Source of the DNA: Desulfosediminicola flagellatus
GTDB taxonomy: Bacteria; Desulfobacterota; Desulfobulbia; Desulfobulbales; Desulfocapsaceae
Direction: 5' to 3'
Assembly: GCF_005116655.2 (NCBI RefSeq)
Contig: NZ_CP050698.1
Span: 2,014,501-2,078,500, forward strand
DNA: 64,000 bases
Positions 47,842 through 57,252 of the stretch are shown here, one piece after another; position 1 is the first letter of the stretch; each line of letters begins with the position of its first letter. A program made the translations under genes and the position numbers. The notes under the pieces are model-generated. The model did no database searches. It was not told the DNA's origin and saw nothing but the letters and a program-made list of their open reading frames with translations.

Positions 47842-50520
47842 ATGATAACGTTAACTATAGATAATACGCAGGTCGAAGTTCCGAAAGGATCTACAATTCT
47901 TGAGGCAACAAAGGCGTTGAAGATTGATATGCCGACGCTCTGCTATGATGAACGTATGAAACCGCACGGCGGCTGCCGGCTTTGTATAGTTGAAATTGAA
48001 GGCATGCGTCGTCCGATTACTTCATGTACCACTCCTGCAGAGGAAGGGATGGTGGTCCGTACTCAAACTGATCATCTTGAGCGGTTGCGAAAGACAACTG
48101 TTGAATTATTGCTCTCTGATCATCCGAACGATTGTATGGTCTGTATTCGGGCCGGGAGCTGTACCCTTCAGGAACTCGCCTACAAATACCAGATTAGAGA
48201 GAATCGTTTCAAAGGTGAAATGCGTGACCACAACCGTGTTGATGCGAATCCGTTTATTCTTCGTGAGCAGAATAAATGTGTTCTCTGTGGGCTATGTGTA
48301 AGGGTGTGTGATGAAGTGCAGGGAGTAACTGCCATAGGCTATGCAAACCGAGGCTTTGAAGCCAAGGTATGTTCGCCTTTTGAGCATGATCTTGATTGTG
48401 AGTTCTGCGGTCAGTGTGTATCTGTTTGCCCGACAGGTGCTTTGTCGGCAAAGATGTGGGAAGGTCACCCCCGTCACGAAGGCATTACGACTACCGAGAC
48501 AACATGTGGATATTGTGGCTGTGGCTGTAATATTACGATACATGCGCTGGGCAATGAGGTAACCAGAGTAACATCGCGATCGGACAATCATAACCGTGGC
48601 TGGCTTTGTGTGAAAGGGCGGTTTGGTTTTGAATTTATCAATAGTGAAGATCGATTAACCACGCCACTGATCAGGCGCGAGAAGGGTGGTGAACTTGAGC
48701 CTGCCAGCTGGGATGAGGCATTACGTCTGGTGGCATCGAAATTTTCAGAAATAAAAGAGCAGTATGGTCCTGATTCTATTGGTGGCCTTTCTTCAGCGCG
48801 GTGTACCAACGAAGAAAACTACATGTTTCAGAAATTGTTCAGGTCGGCGATAGGAACCAATAACGTTGATCACTGCGCCCGCTACTGACACAGTGCAACT
48901 GTGACCGGTCTGGCCGCAAAATTTGGTTCTGGTGCAATGAATAACTCTGTTGCTGAAATTGAAGATGCCAAAGCACTTCTGGTTATTGGTTCAAATACTA
49001 CTGCGAATCATCCGATAATCGCGCTTCGTATGAAAGAGGCGGTGCGCAGAGGAGCGAAACTGATTGTTGCAGATCCGCGCAAGATACCGCTTACAAAATT
49101 TGCAACGCTTTGGCTTAGGCAAAAACCCGGTACTGATTCAGTGCTTATTAACTCAATTATGCATGTGATCCTTCAGGAAGGATTTGAAGATAAAGCATTC
49201 ATTGCCGAGCGAACTGAAGGGTATGAAGAGTTTGCAGATTCTCTAAAAGATTTCACCCCTGAATTTGCTGAACAGGTAACAGGTGTTCCTGCTGATGATA
49301 TTCGGGAAGCCGCACGGATTTATGGTTCAGCGGAAAATGCAGGAATTTACTATGCAATGGGTATTACCCAGCATGTGATGGGTACCAATAACGTGTATGC
49401 CCTTGGAAATCTGGCAATGGTGACCGGCAATCTTGGTAAACCTGGTGCCGGCGTTAATCCGCTTCGGGGGCAGAATAACGTTCAGGGCGCCTGTGATATG
49501 GGTTGTCTGCCTGATGTATATCCAGGATACCAGAAGGTGAATAATCCTGAGGTTCAAAAGAAATTTGAAGAAGCCTGGGGAACAGCTCTTTCAGGTGATT
49601 TAGGGATGCCCGCATCAGAGATGACCAGTGCAATGCTCGAAGGCAAGATACGGGGCATGTATATTTATGGTGAAAACCCGGCCCTTTCAGATCCGAACAC
49701 TAATCATGCTGTTAAAGGATTTGCGACCCTCGATTTTTTGGTTGTGCAGGATATATTCAATACAAATACCACCGCACTGGCTGATGTCGTTTTACCAAGC
49801 GCCTCGTTTGCGGAAAAGACTGGTACGTTCACCTGCTCGGAGAGACGAGTTCAAAAGGTTCGTCCTGCAATTGAATCTCCCGGTGAGGCACGTGAAGATT
49901 TAGATATCTTTAATGAAATCTATTGTCGAATGAAGGGGCAGGAAATTACGCCGATTGACCCGGAAGCAGTATTTGCTGAAATAGCAAAGCTATGGCCTAA
50001 TATGGCCGGAATGAGCTATGAACGCCTTAGAGTTGATGGTTTGCAGTGGCCATGTCCGGATTCTACTCATCCAGGTACGCCGTATCTGTTTAAGGGTGTA
50101 TTTCCACGAGAAGGTGGTAAAGCCCAGTTTACTGTTGTGCCTCAGGTTATATCTGATGAATTGCCGGATAGGGAATATCCGTTTTTGCTTACCACTGGTC
50201 GTGAATTGTTCCACTATCATACCGGAACAATGACTAGAAGATCAAAAGGGCTTGATGCGGTAGCTCCTGAAGCATATATCGAGGTTAATCCGATTGATGC
50301 AGCGAAGCTTAATGTTGCAGATCAGGATGTGGTGAATGTCTGTTCGAGAAGAGGCGCAATTTCTTTGCCGATCAGGGTCTCTGAAATTGTTCCTCCAGGA
50401 GTGGTGTTTATCCCGTTTCATTATAAAGAGGCTGCTGCAAATATGCTGACCAATGATGCTCTGGACCCTATCAGTAAAATCATGGAGGCCAAGGTTTGTG
50501 CAGTTCGTATAGAGAAGTGA
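47842..50520 (+). CDS. fdhA: NAD-linked formate dehydrogenase large subunit with NuoG-like N-terminus, selenoprotein
   Basis: An 892-residue protein when the TGA at 48886-48888 (codon 349) is read as Sec: NVDHCARYUHSATVTGLAA. The N-terminal 220 residues hold a [2Fe-2S] domain (CYDERMKPHGGCRLC), a His-Cys cluster motif (DHPNDCMVCIRAGSC) and two [4Fe-4S] motifs (CVLCGLCVRVC and CEFCGQCVSVC), then the molybdopterin domain starts at CGYCGCGCNI. With NuoE and NuoF it forms a soluble NAD-dependent, possibly ferredoxin-bifurcating, formate dehydrogenase. Sec and SECIS spacing match the other fdhA. A strong terminator follows. Confidence 0.96.
48901..48917 (+). promoter_or_regulatory. SECIS hairpin of fdhA (NAD-linked)
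   Basis: GUGACC pairs with GGCCGC (one mismatch, one G-U) around the loop GGUCU, starting 12 nt after the UGA. Loop and spacing equal those of the first fdhA. Confidence 0.75.
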
Positions 50521-50565
50521 ATCAGAAAAAAAAGAAAATGATGTAAACTGCACTAAAGAGCGTAT

Positions 50566-50606
50566 AATGGGGAGTTGGATTTTTTGATCCAATTCCCCAT
50601 TTTTTA
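50566..50606 (+). terminator. Terminator after the NuoEF-Fdh operon
   Basis: A long stem (AATGGGGAGTTGGAT with the complementary ATCCAATTCCCCATT) followed by TTTTTAT, 45 bp after the fdhA stop. Confidence 0.85.
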
Positions 50607-50640
50607 TCAATAAACTATCGAGACAAGGACGCTGTTAGCC

Positions 50641-51027
50641 GTGGAGAAAGACACCATACGCATATCGTTTGATAATCTTGAAGTAGAAGCTGTAAGTGTT
50701 ATCCTGGTTCCTGATAAGGCTATTCAGGAACCAGGATATATAAAAACATTGACAGCGAGCATGGAAGCCCAGTCAAAACATGAGTTTCATGCTATGGCGC
50801 AAATGGCTTACTACCGCTATCAGGATGATGAACTCGACGTCGTTGAGGTCAGTAATCCGATGAGAATTACACGTGGAGATGAGGCTGAGGCAATTGAGTC
50901 CGGCATGGTAATCTACAGGGATGGAGACGGAGAGTTCCATGTCGTAATTCATGCATTGCTCAATAAAAAGAAAATGCTCGAGATAACAAACAGGTACTGT
51001 ACACGTTGGGTTCGTCTTGATATATGA
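50641..51027 (+). CDS. Hypothetical protein (128 aa)
   Basis: A 128-residue acidic protein of unrecognised family, with alternating beta and helix propensity (IRISFDNLEVEAVSVILVPD, then helix ASMEAQSKHEFHAMAQMAYY, then strands around VIYRDGDGEFHVVIHALL). No Cys cluster, membrane segment or nucleotide motif is visible. GTG start with AAGGA about 11 bp upstream. It starts 35 bp after the terminator and ends 16 bp before the DUF166-like selenoprotein, so the two probably form one operon and a joint function. Confidence 0.7.
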   Translation: MEKDTIRISFDNLEVEAVSVILVPDKAIQEPGYIKTLTASMEAQSKHEFHAMAQMAYYRYQDDELDVVEVSNPMRITRGDEAEAIESGMVIYRDGDGEFHVVIHALLNKKKMLEITNRYCTRWVRLDI

Positions 51028-51043
51028 ATAAGGAAATTCTGAA

Positions 51044-51730
51044 ATGAGCGATACTAGCAAAACCAGGCAACATCCTCAGAAGATTACTGTGTTTCAGCAG
51101 AATGGAAGTGGTGAACGTAAGGTAGCTGGAATTCGTCAGTATGCGAAAGGTAAAATAGAAATCGACGTTGTTTCTATTGATATCGATTTGCCACCGGTTG
51201 TAGATGATAGCAGTGAATATCTCCCTGAAAAGATTGACGCTGATCTGGTGCTTGATTTTTTAAAACACGAAGATCTGTCACATGATCTTGTTGCACTCTG
51301 TCATACCCAGAACACTCCTGTGATATCCTCAGGTAAGAAGATTCCCAGCAAGTGGGTGTTAACCCCACCGACATGATGTGGTCTTTCCAGGCAGGTTGGT
51401 CTGGGAGAATATGGCGAAATGTTCGGTGCTCCTGAATATGAAGTGGATATAACTGACAGTGTGATTTCAGATATTCGGGTAGTCCGTGGGGCCTCCTGTG
51501 CTGCAAGTTGGGAGGCGGCAAAAAGGGTGATTGGTACACCTGTTGATGATGGTGCCAGAAAGATGGGTATAGAGTCGCAGTTTTTTTGTTCTGCAAACCC
51601 TGCAGGCTGGGATCCGATTTATGGAAAAAGTCCGGTCCATTTTGCAGGTAAAGTTCATGCAAAGGCTATCGCTGACGCTGTTGATAGGGCGCTGGAGAAG
51701 ACATCCGGGAATGAGGACTCAAAAGGCTAG
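51044..51730 (+). CDS. DUF166-like (COG1810) protein, candidate selenoprotein
   Basis: A 228-residue protein when the TGA at 51374-51376 (codon 111) is read as Sec: LTPPTUCGLSRQVGLGEYG. The part after the TGA stays in frame for 118 residues and carries the family pattern GLGEYGEMFGAPEYEVDI, VVRGASCAASWEAAK, FFCSANPAGWDPIYGKSP, VHFAGKVHA. From memory the family has Cys at the Sec place (a CC pair), so UC would replace CC. Function of the family is unknown despite an old thymidylate synthase label. A second ATG at 51419 would otherwise be called as a separate gene. A hairpin follows the TGA at 8 nt. Confidence 0.82.
51385..51406 (+). promoter_or_regulatory. Candidate SECIS hairpin of the DUF166-like gene
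   Basis: UUCCAG and CUGGGA pair (one U-G) around a 10-nt loop containing GGUUGGU, beginning 8 nt after the UGA. The spacing is shorter than in the other candidates. Confidence 0.55.
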
Positions 51731-51965
51731 AATTGCCTACATACTAAACCTGCGGCCATTGTTTGACAGGGATGTGGTGGGTGGGTAGTTGTGTTTGTTG
51801 AGTAACTTTGACTGTTTGCTATTGCTGATTATTTTTTAATCCAAGGTGTTGCATACGATCTTCTCCCAAGATATGTGTTGATTTTTATCGATAAATCATT
51901 ATCAAATAAGAAGTATACAATAGAAAATCCGTTGCTTTTCTTAAACCCACAACATGGGAGACGAT

Positions 51966-53255
51966 ATGAGCGATAAAGCAGTCCTGACTCTTGAAGGTAA
52001 GCAGTATGAGTATGATATTCACACAGGTTCTGAAGGCGAACGGTGTATTGATATAACCAACCTGCGCAAAGAAACCGGCTATATAACGATGGATGAGGGC
52101 TTTGGAAATACGGGTTCCTGCTATTCTGATATTACATTTGTCGATGGTGCTAAAGGTATTCTTAAATATCGTGGATATCCGATTGAAGATATCGCGGAGA
52201 ACGCAACTTTTGTTGAGACAGCGTATCTCATACTCTATGGAGAATTGCCTACAGCCGATCAGCTGCGCAGCTTTTCCGGTGCTCTAAAAGAGCATGCTCC
52301 TCTTCATACTAATTTGAAGCACCATTTCTCCGGTTTGCCTTCCGACGCACCGCCCATGGCTATTCTTTCAGCTATGTTGAATATGGTTTCCTGTTTTCAT
52401 CCGGATATTCTGGAAGTGCATACTTCGGGCAAGGGATTTGATAAATCAGCAGCATTATTGCTTTCCAAGGTGCGAACAATAGCCGCATGGGTATTTCGTA
52501 TGGCTGCAGGAAAAGCATTTAATGACCCCAACCCTAATCTCAGCTACTGTGCGAATTTTTTGCACATGATGTTTTCTGACCCGTATCAGGAATATATTCC
52601 ATCTCCAGTAATCGAAAAAGCGCTGAATCTCTTTCTTGTTCTCCATGCTGATCATGAGCAAAACTGCTCAACTTCCACAGTTCGTGTAGTAGGTAGTTCC
52701 CGTGCCAATCTTTTCAGTTCAGTGTCAGCAGGTGTTTGTGCGCTTTGGGGACCATTACATGGTGGGGCAAATACTGCAGTAATCCAGATGCTTGAGGAAA
52801 TACAGGCATCGGGAAGGCCTGTAACAGATTATATCAATATGGCCAAGGCCAAGAACAATACGTTCAGGTTGATGGGATTCGGACACAGAGTGTATAAGAA
52901 CTTCGATCCGCGCTCTATTATTTTGAAGAAAGCTGTCGATGATGTGCTGCAAGAACTCAATATGCAGGATCCCCTTCTTGATATTGCTCGTGAGCTTGAA
53001 GAGAAAACCCTTGCCGACAGTTATTTCAAAGAACGCAATCTCTATCCTAATGTTGATTTCTATAGCGGTATTCTCCTGAGAGCCATCGGTATCCCACTTA
53101 ATATGTATACAGTAATGTTTGCTATCGGCAGGATGCCGGGCTGGATCGCTAACTGGCGTGAACTTCATGACCATAAGCAGCGTATCTCCAGGCCTCGCCA
53201 GATTTTTACAGGCAGTAACACGAGAAGTTATATTCCCCTCGAAAAGAGAACCTGA
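51966..53255 (+). CDS. gltA: Citrate synthase
   Basis: A 429-residue type II citrate synthase. Motifs include GYPIEDIAENATFVETAYL, the catalytic His region HADHEQNCSTSTVR, GPLHGGANTAVIQML, MGFGHRVYKNFDPR and the catalytic Asp in PNVDFYSGI. The start at 51966 has GGGAG at 5 bp; an ATG 12 bp upstream is worse placed. It condenses acetyl-CoA with oxaloacetate. It is a single gene between a selenoprotein operon and a strong terminator; whether the TCA cycle is complete cannot be told here. Confidence 0.96.
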   Translation: MSDKAVLTLEGKQYEYDIHTGSEGERCIDITNLRKETGYITMDEGFGNTGSCYSDITFVDGAKGILKYRGYPIEDIAENATFVETAYLILYGELPTADQLRSFSGALKEHAPLHTNLKHHFSGLPSDAPPMAILSAMLNMVSCFHPDILEVHTSGKGFDKSAALLLSKVRTIAAWVFRMAAGKAFNDPNPNLSYCANFLHMMFSDPYQEYIPSPVIEKALNLFLVLHADHEQNCSTSTVRVVGSSRANLFSSVSAGVCALWGPLHGGANTAVIQMLEEIQASGRPVTDYINMAKAKNNTFRLMGFGHRVYKNFDPRSIILKKAVDDVLQELNMQDPLLDIARELEEKTLADSYFKERNLYPNVDFYSGILLRAIGIPLNMYTVMFAIGRMPGWIANWRELHDHKQRISRPRQIFTGSNTRSYIPLEKRT

Positions 53256-53285
53256 TGGGGTGACCTTTAAAATCTAAATCAGCTA

Positions 53286-53322
53286 AAATGGAGAATGTTG
53301 ATGACATTCTCCATTTTTTTTT
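53286..53322 (+). terminator. Terminator after gltA
   Basis: A perfect 13-bp stem (AAATGGAGAATGT with ACATTCTCCATTT, 5-nt loop) that runs directly into a T-tract of nine, 30 bp after the stop. Confidence 0.9.
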
Positions 53323-53361
53323 ACTCGTTTACGCTGTTGTTTATGTTTTGGGAGACACACC

Positions 53362-53715
53362 ATGAGAGAACACGAAAAAATTAATTATGTTGAATTTCCA
53401 GCAAATGATCTTGTTGCTACAAAAGAATTTTTTGTGTCGGTTTTCGGCTGGGATTTTACTGATTATGGTCATGAATACACCGCATTTTCCAATGCAGGTA
53501 TAGACGGCGGATTCTATAAGTCTGAGCGTGCATCATCTACTAAAAACGGCTCTGCACTCATCGTTTTTTATAGTGAGGATATTGAAAAGACACAGCAGAA
53601 AATTGAGGAGGCAGATGGGGAAATTGTTCTGCATATATTTCCTTTTCCTGGTGGTCGGCGTTTCCATTTTATGGAACCAAGCGGGAATGAATTTGCCGTA
53701 TGGTCTGACCGGTAG
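53362..53715 (+). CDS. VOC-family (glyoxalase/bleomycin-resistance fold) protein
   Basis: A 117-residue VOC protein: INYVEFPANDLVATKEFFVSVFGWDFTDYG at the N-terminus, the paired-beta pattern, and GGRRFHFMEPSGNEFAVWSD at the C-terminus. Proteins of this size are common and often annotated as glyoxalase-like; no specific substrate can be given. GGGAG lies before the ATG. The aldo/keto reductase gene follows after 38 bp. Confidence 0.85.
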   Translation: MREHEKINYVEFPANDLVATKEFFVSVFGWDFTDYGHEYTAFSNAGIDGGFYKSERASSTKNGSALIVFYSEDIEKTQQKIEEADGEIVLHIFPFPGGRRFHFMEPSGNEFAVWSDR

Positions 53716-53753
53716 TGTGATAATAAAAACAGATAGAATAATGCTCTGAATGG

Positions 53754-54614
53754 ATGATTATGAATACAAATAACCGATTTTTAACATCGACAGGTAGAGT
53801 AATTCCGTGGTGCATTTATGGTACAGCCTGGAAAAAAGAGCGGACAGCCAATCTTGTTGTAAAAGCGATTGAAGCAGGATTTAGAGGGGTAGATACAGCT
53901 TGCCAGCCACGACACTATAATGAGTCCCAGGTAGGAGACGCCTTGAAGCGGGTACTGGGAAAAGGAATTAGACGGGAAGAAATTTACCTGCAGACTAAAT
54001 ATACTGCAATTGACGGGCAGGATCCGAAATCGGTTCCGTACACTGTGAACGCCTCGGTAACTGAGCAGGTAAATCAATCCGTTGAGGTGTCTCTCAAAAA
54101 TCTTCAAACTTCATATATCGACACGCTGATCCTGCATTCACCAATGCGCGATTATGAGCAGACGCTCGAAGCCTGGAGAACCATGGAGTCAATTGTCGCC
54201 AGTGGGCAGGTATATCAGCTTGGAATAAGTAATTTCTATGATCTTGCTCTTGTGGAAAGATTGTACGAAGATGTGGAGGTAAAGCCTGTTGTTCTGCAAA
54301 ACCGTTTTTACCAGGAAACCGGATACGATAAGGAATTGCGTGAATTTTGTTCTAATAAAGGTATGTTTTATGAATCATTCTGGACGTTGACTGCCAACCC
54401 TCATGTTCTTAGTAGTAATGCAATAAAGGCTATAGCTCAAAAGCACGGTAAGACGGCGCCGCAGATTTTCTTCAGATTTCTCAATCAGTCAAGAGTTGTT
54501 TTTCTTACCGGAACGTGTGATGAACAACATATGCTGGAAGATCTCTCCATTCTTGAATTTGAATTATCTGAGCAGGAGATGGTGTTGATACGGTTGGTTC
54601 TAGGGCTTGAATAA
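53754..54614 (+). CDS. Aldo/keto reductase
   Basis: A 286-residue AKR barrel. Family motifs are AGFRGVDTACQPRHYNESQVGDAL (catalytic Asp region; Tyr is in the HYNE segment), QTKYTAIDGQDP (catalytic Lys), DTLILHSPMRDYEQTLEAWRTME and GQVYQLGISNFYDLALVE. It reduces a carbonyl with NAD(P)H. Two ATG codons (53754 and 53760) are equally possible starts; neither has a strong ribosome site. Its physiological substrate is unknown. Confidence 0.88.
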   Translation: MIMNTNNRFLTSTGRVIPWCIYGTAWKKERTANLVVKAIEAGFRGVDTACQPRHYNESQVGDALKRVLGKGIRREEIYLQTKYTAIDGQDPKSVPYTVNASVTEQVNQSVEVSLKNLQTSYIDTLILHSPMRDYEQTLEAWRTMESIVASGQVYQLGISNFYDLALVERLYEDVEVKPVVLQNRFYQETGYDKELREFCSNKGMFYESFWTLTANPHVLSSNAIKAIAQKHGKTAPQIFFRFLNQSRVVFLTGTCDEQHMLEDLSILEFELSEQEMVLIRLVLGLE

Positions 54615-54689
54615 GTGTCATATTTGATCAATACGAAAAAATGTAGAGAAGTACATATGTCTTACGTGTCGACTGTATTAGGATGATAA

Positions 54690-54852
54690 CTAGGAGGCTG
54701 TCCGAGAATAGGAATTTTGGTTAAAATCGAGACATTTACAAAAAATAAGCAAAGCCATATAGATGATATTGCGAGCATTATTTTTTGAAAATTCCGAAGA
54801 GTTTGGGCAGATAGCGTAGACTTCGAAAGGCCATTGTCGGACAGCCTCCTAG
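54690..54852. mobile_element. Miniature inverted-repeat element, copy 2
   Basis: A 163-bp non-coding element with terminal inverted repeats of about 20 bp (left CTAGGAGGCTGTCCGAGAAT, right complement with one mismatch) matching the element at 9699-9845. The two copies share the ends and the adjacent ATAGGAATTTT but otherwise differ in the middle, so they are related but not recent duplicates. Confidence 0.75.
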
Positions 54853-54914
54853 AAGAGAAGGCTACTATGAAGAGGTAATAAAGCTGCAATTATTTACGAG
54901 TTTATTTTTTAAGC

Positions 54915-55151
54915 ATGTCAGATCATATTGAAAAAGACTGCCCGGAGTGCGGGCAACGATTACGGTTCCCGAAAAAAATAGGTGGTATGCTGATGGCTTG
55001 TCCATCGTGCGGGAAGAAATTCTACTCTGATTTTAAGGTGGGCAATACTGGGGAGACGTCAGGCCATGGCGTTTATAATCAGATTTTTGAAATGCCATAT
55101 ACCTTAGTGGAAAGATTAGTCCGCTACATTTCTGATTTGATGAAACGATAG
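54915..55151 (+). CDS. Small zinc-ribbon protein
   Basis: A 78-residue protein with a single four-Cys zinc ribbon, CPECGQRLRFPKKIGGMLMACPSCGKKF, followed by a short Gly-rich linker and a basic helix ending RYISDLMKR. The motif resembles MJ0042-type ribbons. No clear ribosome site precedes the ATG. Function unknown; it converges with the receiver-PAS-kinase gene. Confidence 0.65.
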   Translation: MSDHIEKDCPECGQRLRFPKKIGGMLMACPSCGKKFYSDFKVGNTGETSGHGVYNQIFEMPYTLVERLVRYISDLMKR

Positions 55152-55224
55152 AAGGCGAAAATGTCTGGTTGCGAAAAATGCAATGGAGGTCTTTTTCGTC
55201 CTTGATAAAGCAGACTGTCGTAAT

Positions 55225-56700
55225 TCAGTGGCCGTTAACCGGTAGCATAATAGTAAATTCTGTGCCCTTGCCAATTTCACTTTGCACTGTGATCGTTCCA
55301 TGCATCGAATCTATAATTGATTTTACAATGGCAAGGCCAAGACCGGTGCCATGAATGGTGCGGGTGTTTTGATCTTTTACCCGATAAAACCGTGTGAAAA
55401 TTTTTCCAATATCTTCTTCGCTTATACCAAAACCGGAATCGATAATACGTAGCTGTAGATAATCGTCTTCTACTCCGGCAAGAAGCTTTATTGACCCGCC
55501 TTCCGGGGAGTATTTAATCGCATTAGTAATGAGATTGGAGAGAACTTCTTCCAAATGTCGTGGATTTGCCAGAATTGCTGGTAATTTCCCGTCTATTTCA
55601 AGGGTGATCTGCAGCGCTTTTTTGCTGGCATAGGGTTGATGAAATGTTGCCTGTTCATTGAGTAGGGCGGCGATATCAACGCTCTCTTTCTCGTGGGCAA
55701 CCAGCCCCGATTCTATCCGGGAAAGATCAAGTAACTCAGTCACAAGGTTATTGAGATTAAGCATCTTGTCTGAAGCGCGTCCTAGAATTTCTCGTTGTTT
55801 ATCGGTAACCTCACCGGCGAGCCCGTCAAGAACAATTTTAAGCTGCATCAGCAAGGAATTGATCGGGCTGCGAATTTCATGTGAAACCATTGATACAAAA
55901 TCTGATTTCATCTGGTCCATCTGTTTTACCGCTGTGATATCGTGAAGAACTGTTATGGTACCAAGATTTTGATCGGTGCGGCCTCGAAAAGGGGAGCACA
56001 CCACACTGTATATTTTTTCTTCATTGGTGACAGCGTGCGGGATGACGATTTCATGGGTGATTTCAGTATATTTTCCTGGAGGCATTGAGAGTGTAGTCTC
56101 AATTGAATGGAGGAGCGACTCATCACTGATGACCTCATCAACGAGCAAACCAACCGGGCTGCCTCCTTTGTAGCCAATCATGTGCCTCATAGCTGGATTT
56201 GCAAGGACAATGCGCTTTTCTGTGTCTGTGGTAAGCACACCATCTTTTAGTCTATTGACCATAACACGCATCCTGGATTTACTGGTGGCTATATCCTGCA
56301 GGGCGTGGGTATATCGTAAGGACTTGCTTACAACGGCTCGAAGTTGATCCGGGGTAAATGGTTTTGGGATAAAATCAAAAGCCCCTTTTTTCATTGCCTC
56401 AATAGAGTGTTCAAGTGTTGCATATCCTGTGATTACAATCACCACGGTATCAGGGTCAATATCTTTAACTTTTGAGAGAACCTCAAAACCGGACATCTTG
56501 GGCATCATGAGATCAAGAAGCAGGATATCGTAATGCTGGTCTTCTATCATGTTAAGTCCTTCAACACCATCTGACGCAGTCTCGACAGAGAATCCCATAG
56601 AGGAAAGGACCATTCTACACGCGTCACGTATGCGCGACTCATCATCAATGACGAGAATGTGAGGGGATATAAGGCTCTGTTCCGCTGATGATTGAACCAT
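55225..56700 (-). CDS. Receiver-PAS-histidine kinase hybrid, paralogue
   Basis: A 491-residue protein with the same order as 19606-21108: receiver (DILLLDLMMPKMSG), PAS (~150-265), HisKA (MVSHEIRSPINSLLMQLK) and HATPase (TGLGLAIVKSIIDSMHG). No membrane segment and no DNA-binding domain. It is divergent from the HdrA-MvhD-MetV-MetF operon across 552 bp, while its paralogue closes the other such operon, so both probably monitor the same kind of signal. Confidence 0.9.
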   Translation of the reverse strand: MVQSSAEQSLISPHILVIDDESRIRDACRMVLSSMGFSVETASDGVEGLNMIEDQHYDILLLDLMMPKMSGFEVLSKVKDIDPDTVVIVITGYATLEHSIEAMKKGAFDFIPKPFTPDQLRAVVSKSLRYTHALQDIATSKSRMRVMVNRLKDGVLTTDTEKRIVLANPAMRHMIGYKGGSPVGLLVDEVISDESLLHSIETTLSMPPGKYTEITHEIVIPHAVTNEEKIYSVVCSPFRGRTDQNLGTITVLHDITAVKQMDQMKSDFVSMVSHEIRSPINSLLMQLKIVLDGLAGEVTDKQREILGRASDKMLNLNNLVTELLDLSRIESGLVAHEKESVDIAALLNEQATFHQPYASKKALQITLEIDGKLPAILANPRHLEEVLSNLITNAIKYSPEGGSIKLLAGVEDDYLQLRIIDSGFGISEEDIGKIFTRFYRVKDQNTRTIHGTGLGLAIVKSIIDSMHGTITVQSEIGKGTEFTIMLPVNGH

Positions 56701-57252
56701 TGTTGACTCCTATGCTACGTCTGACAAGCAGGTGAAATTCCCTAAACATAAACCCGGTTTCGCTGCCATGGTAATATAGCCGATACTGTTTGGGAACTTT
56801 TTTTTCTCAGAGGCAGCACTGATGATGTTATCGTGTGATACAGTGTCGTAATTTCATGCTATTTGACTCTTAAACGCATTTGGGGAAGAATACATTGTAG
56901 AAAATCCGTACCGTGGCAGTAGAATTATGCTGAAACTCCTGAAATGCCCCTTATGAGTTCCTATCAATTTATTACGGACATTTGATCAGATAAGTACGGT
57001 ATTAATCGACTAATGTGGTACTTATTAGATGTACATTGAATTTTGGTTAAAATTACAAAAGTACACCAATATAGTGTTAGTTATAAAAATCATTTATCAT
57101 AACAAACATTATGTATTATACTGCACGCGGCTGGTGAAAACCGAGCTGTGTCACCTAACCGTAGTATTCTGATAAATACCCGCAACGATGCTGGTAGAAC
57201 AGAATGACCAGCATTCAGAAACTGCCGGGACTGCACTGAAGGAGGGCTTGCC
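56701..57252. other. Divergent promoter region
   Basis: About 550 bases between the kinase gene and the hdrA gene. Rich in A+T near 56990-57110. No gene, RNA or clear operator recognised; promoters for both sides are expected here. Confidence 0.45.

Noticed and set aside
32345..51730. In-frame TGAs as frameshifts, pseudogenes or a UGA-sense genetic code
   Set aside because: All eleven TGAs keep the frame, fall in conserved redox motifs (most at positions that are Cys in paralogues or known relatives) and have downstream hairpins, which decay would not produce. UGA also ends many genes here (for example hdrA into mvhD, metV into metF), so it is not a general sense codon.
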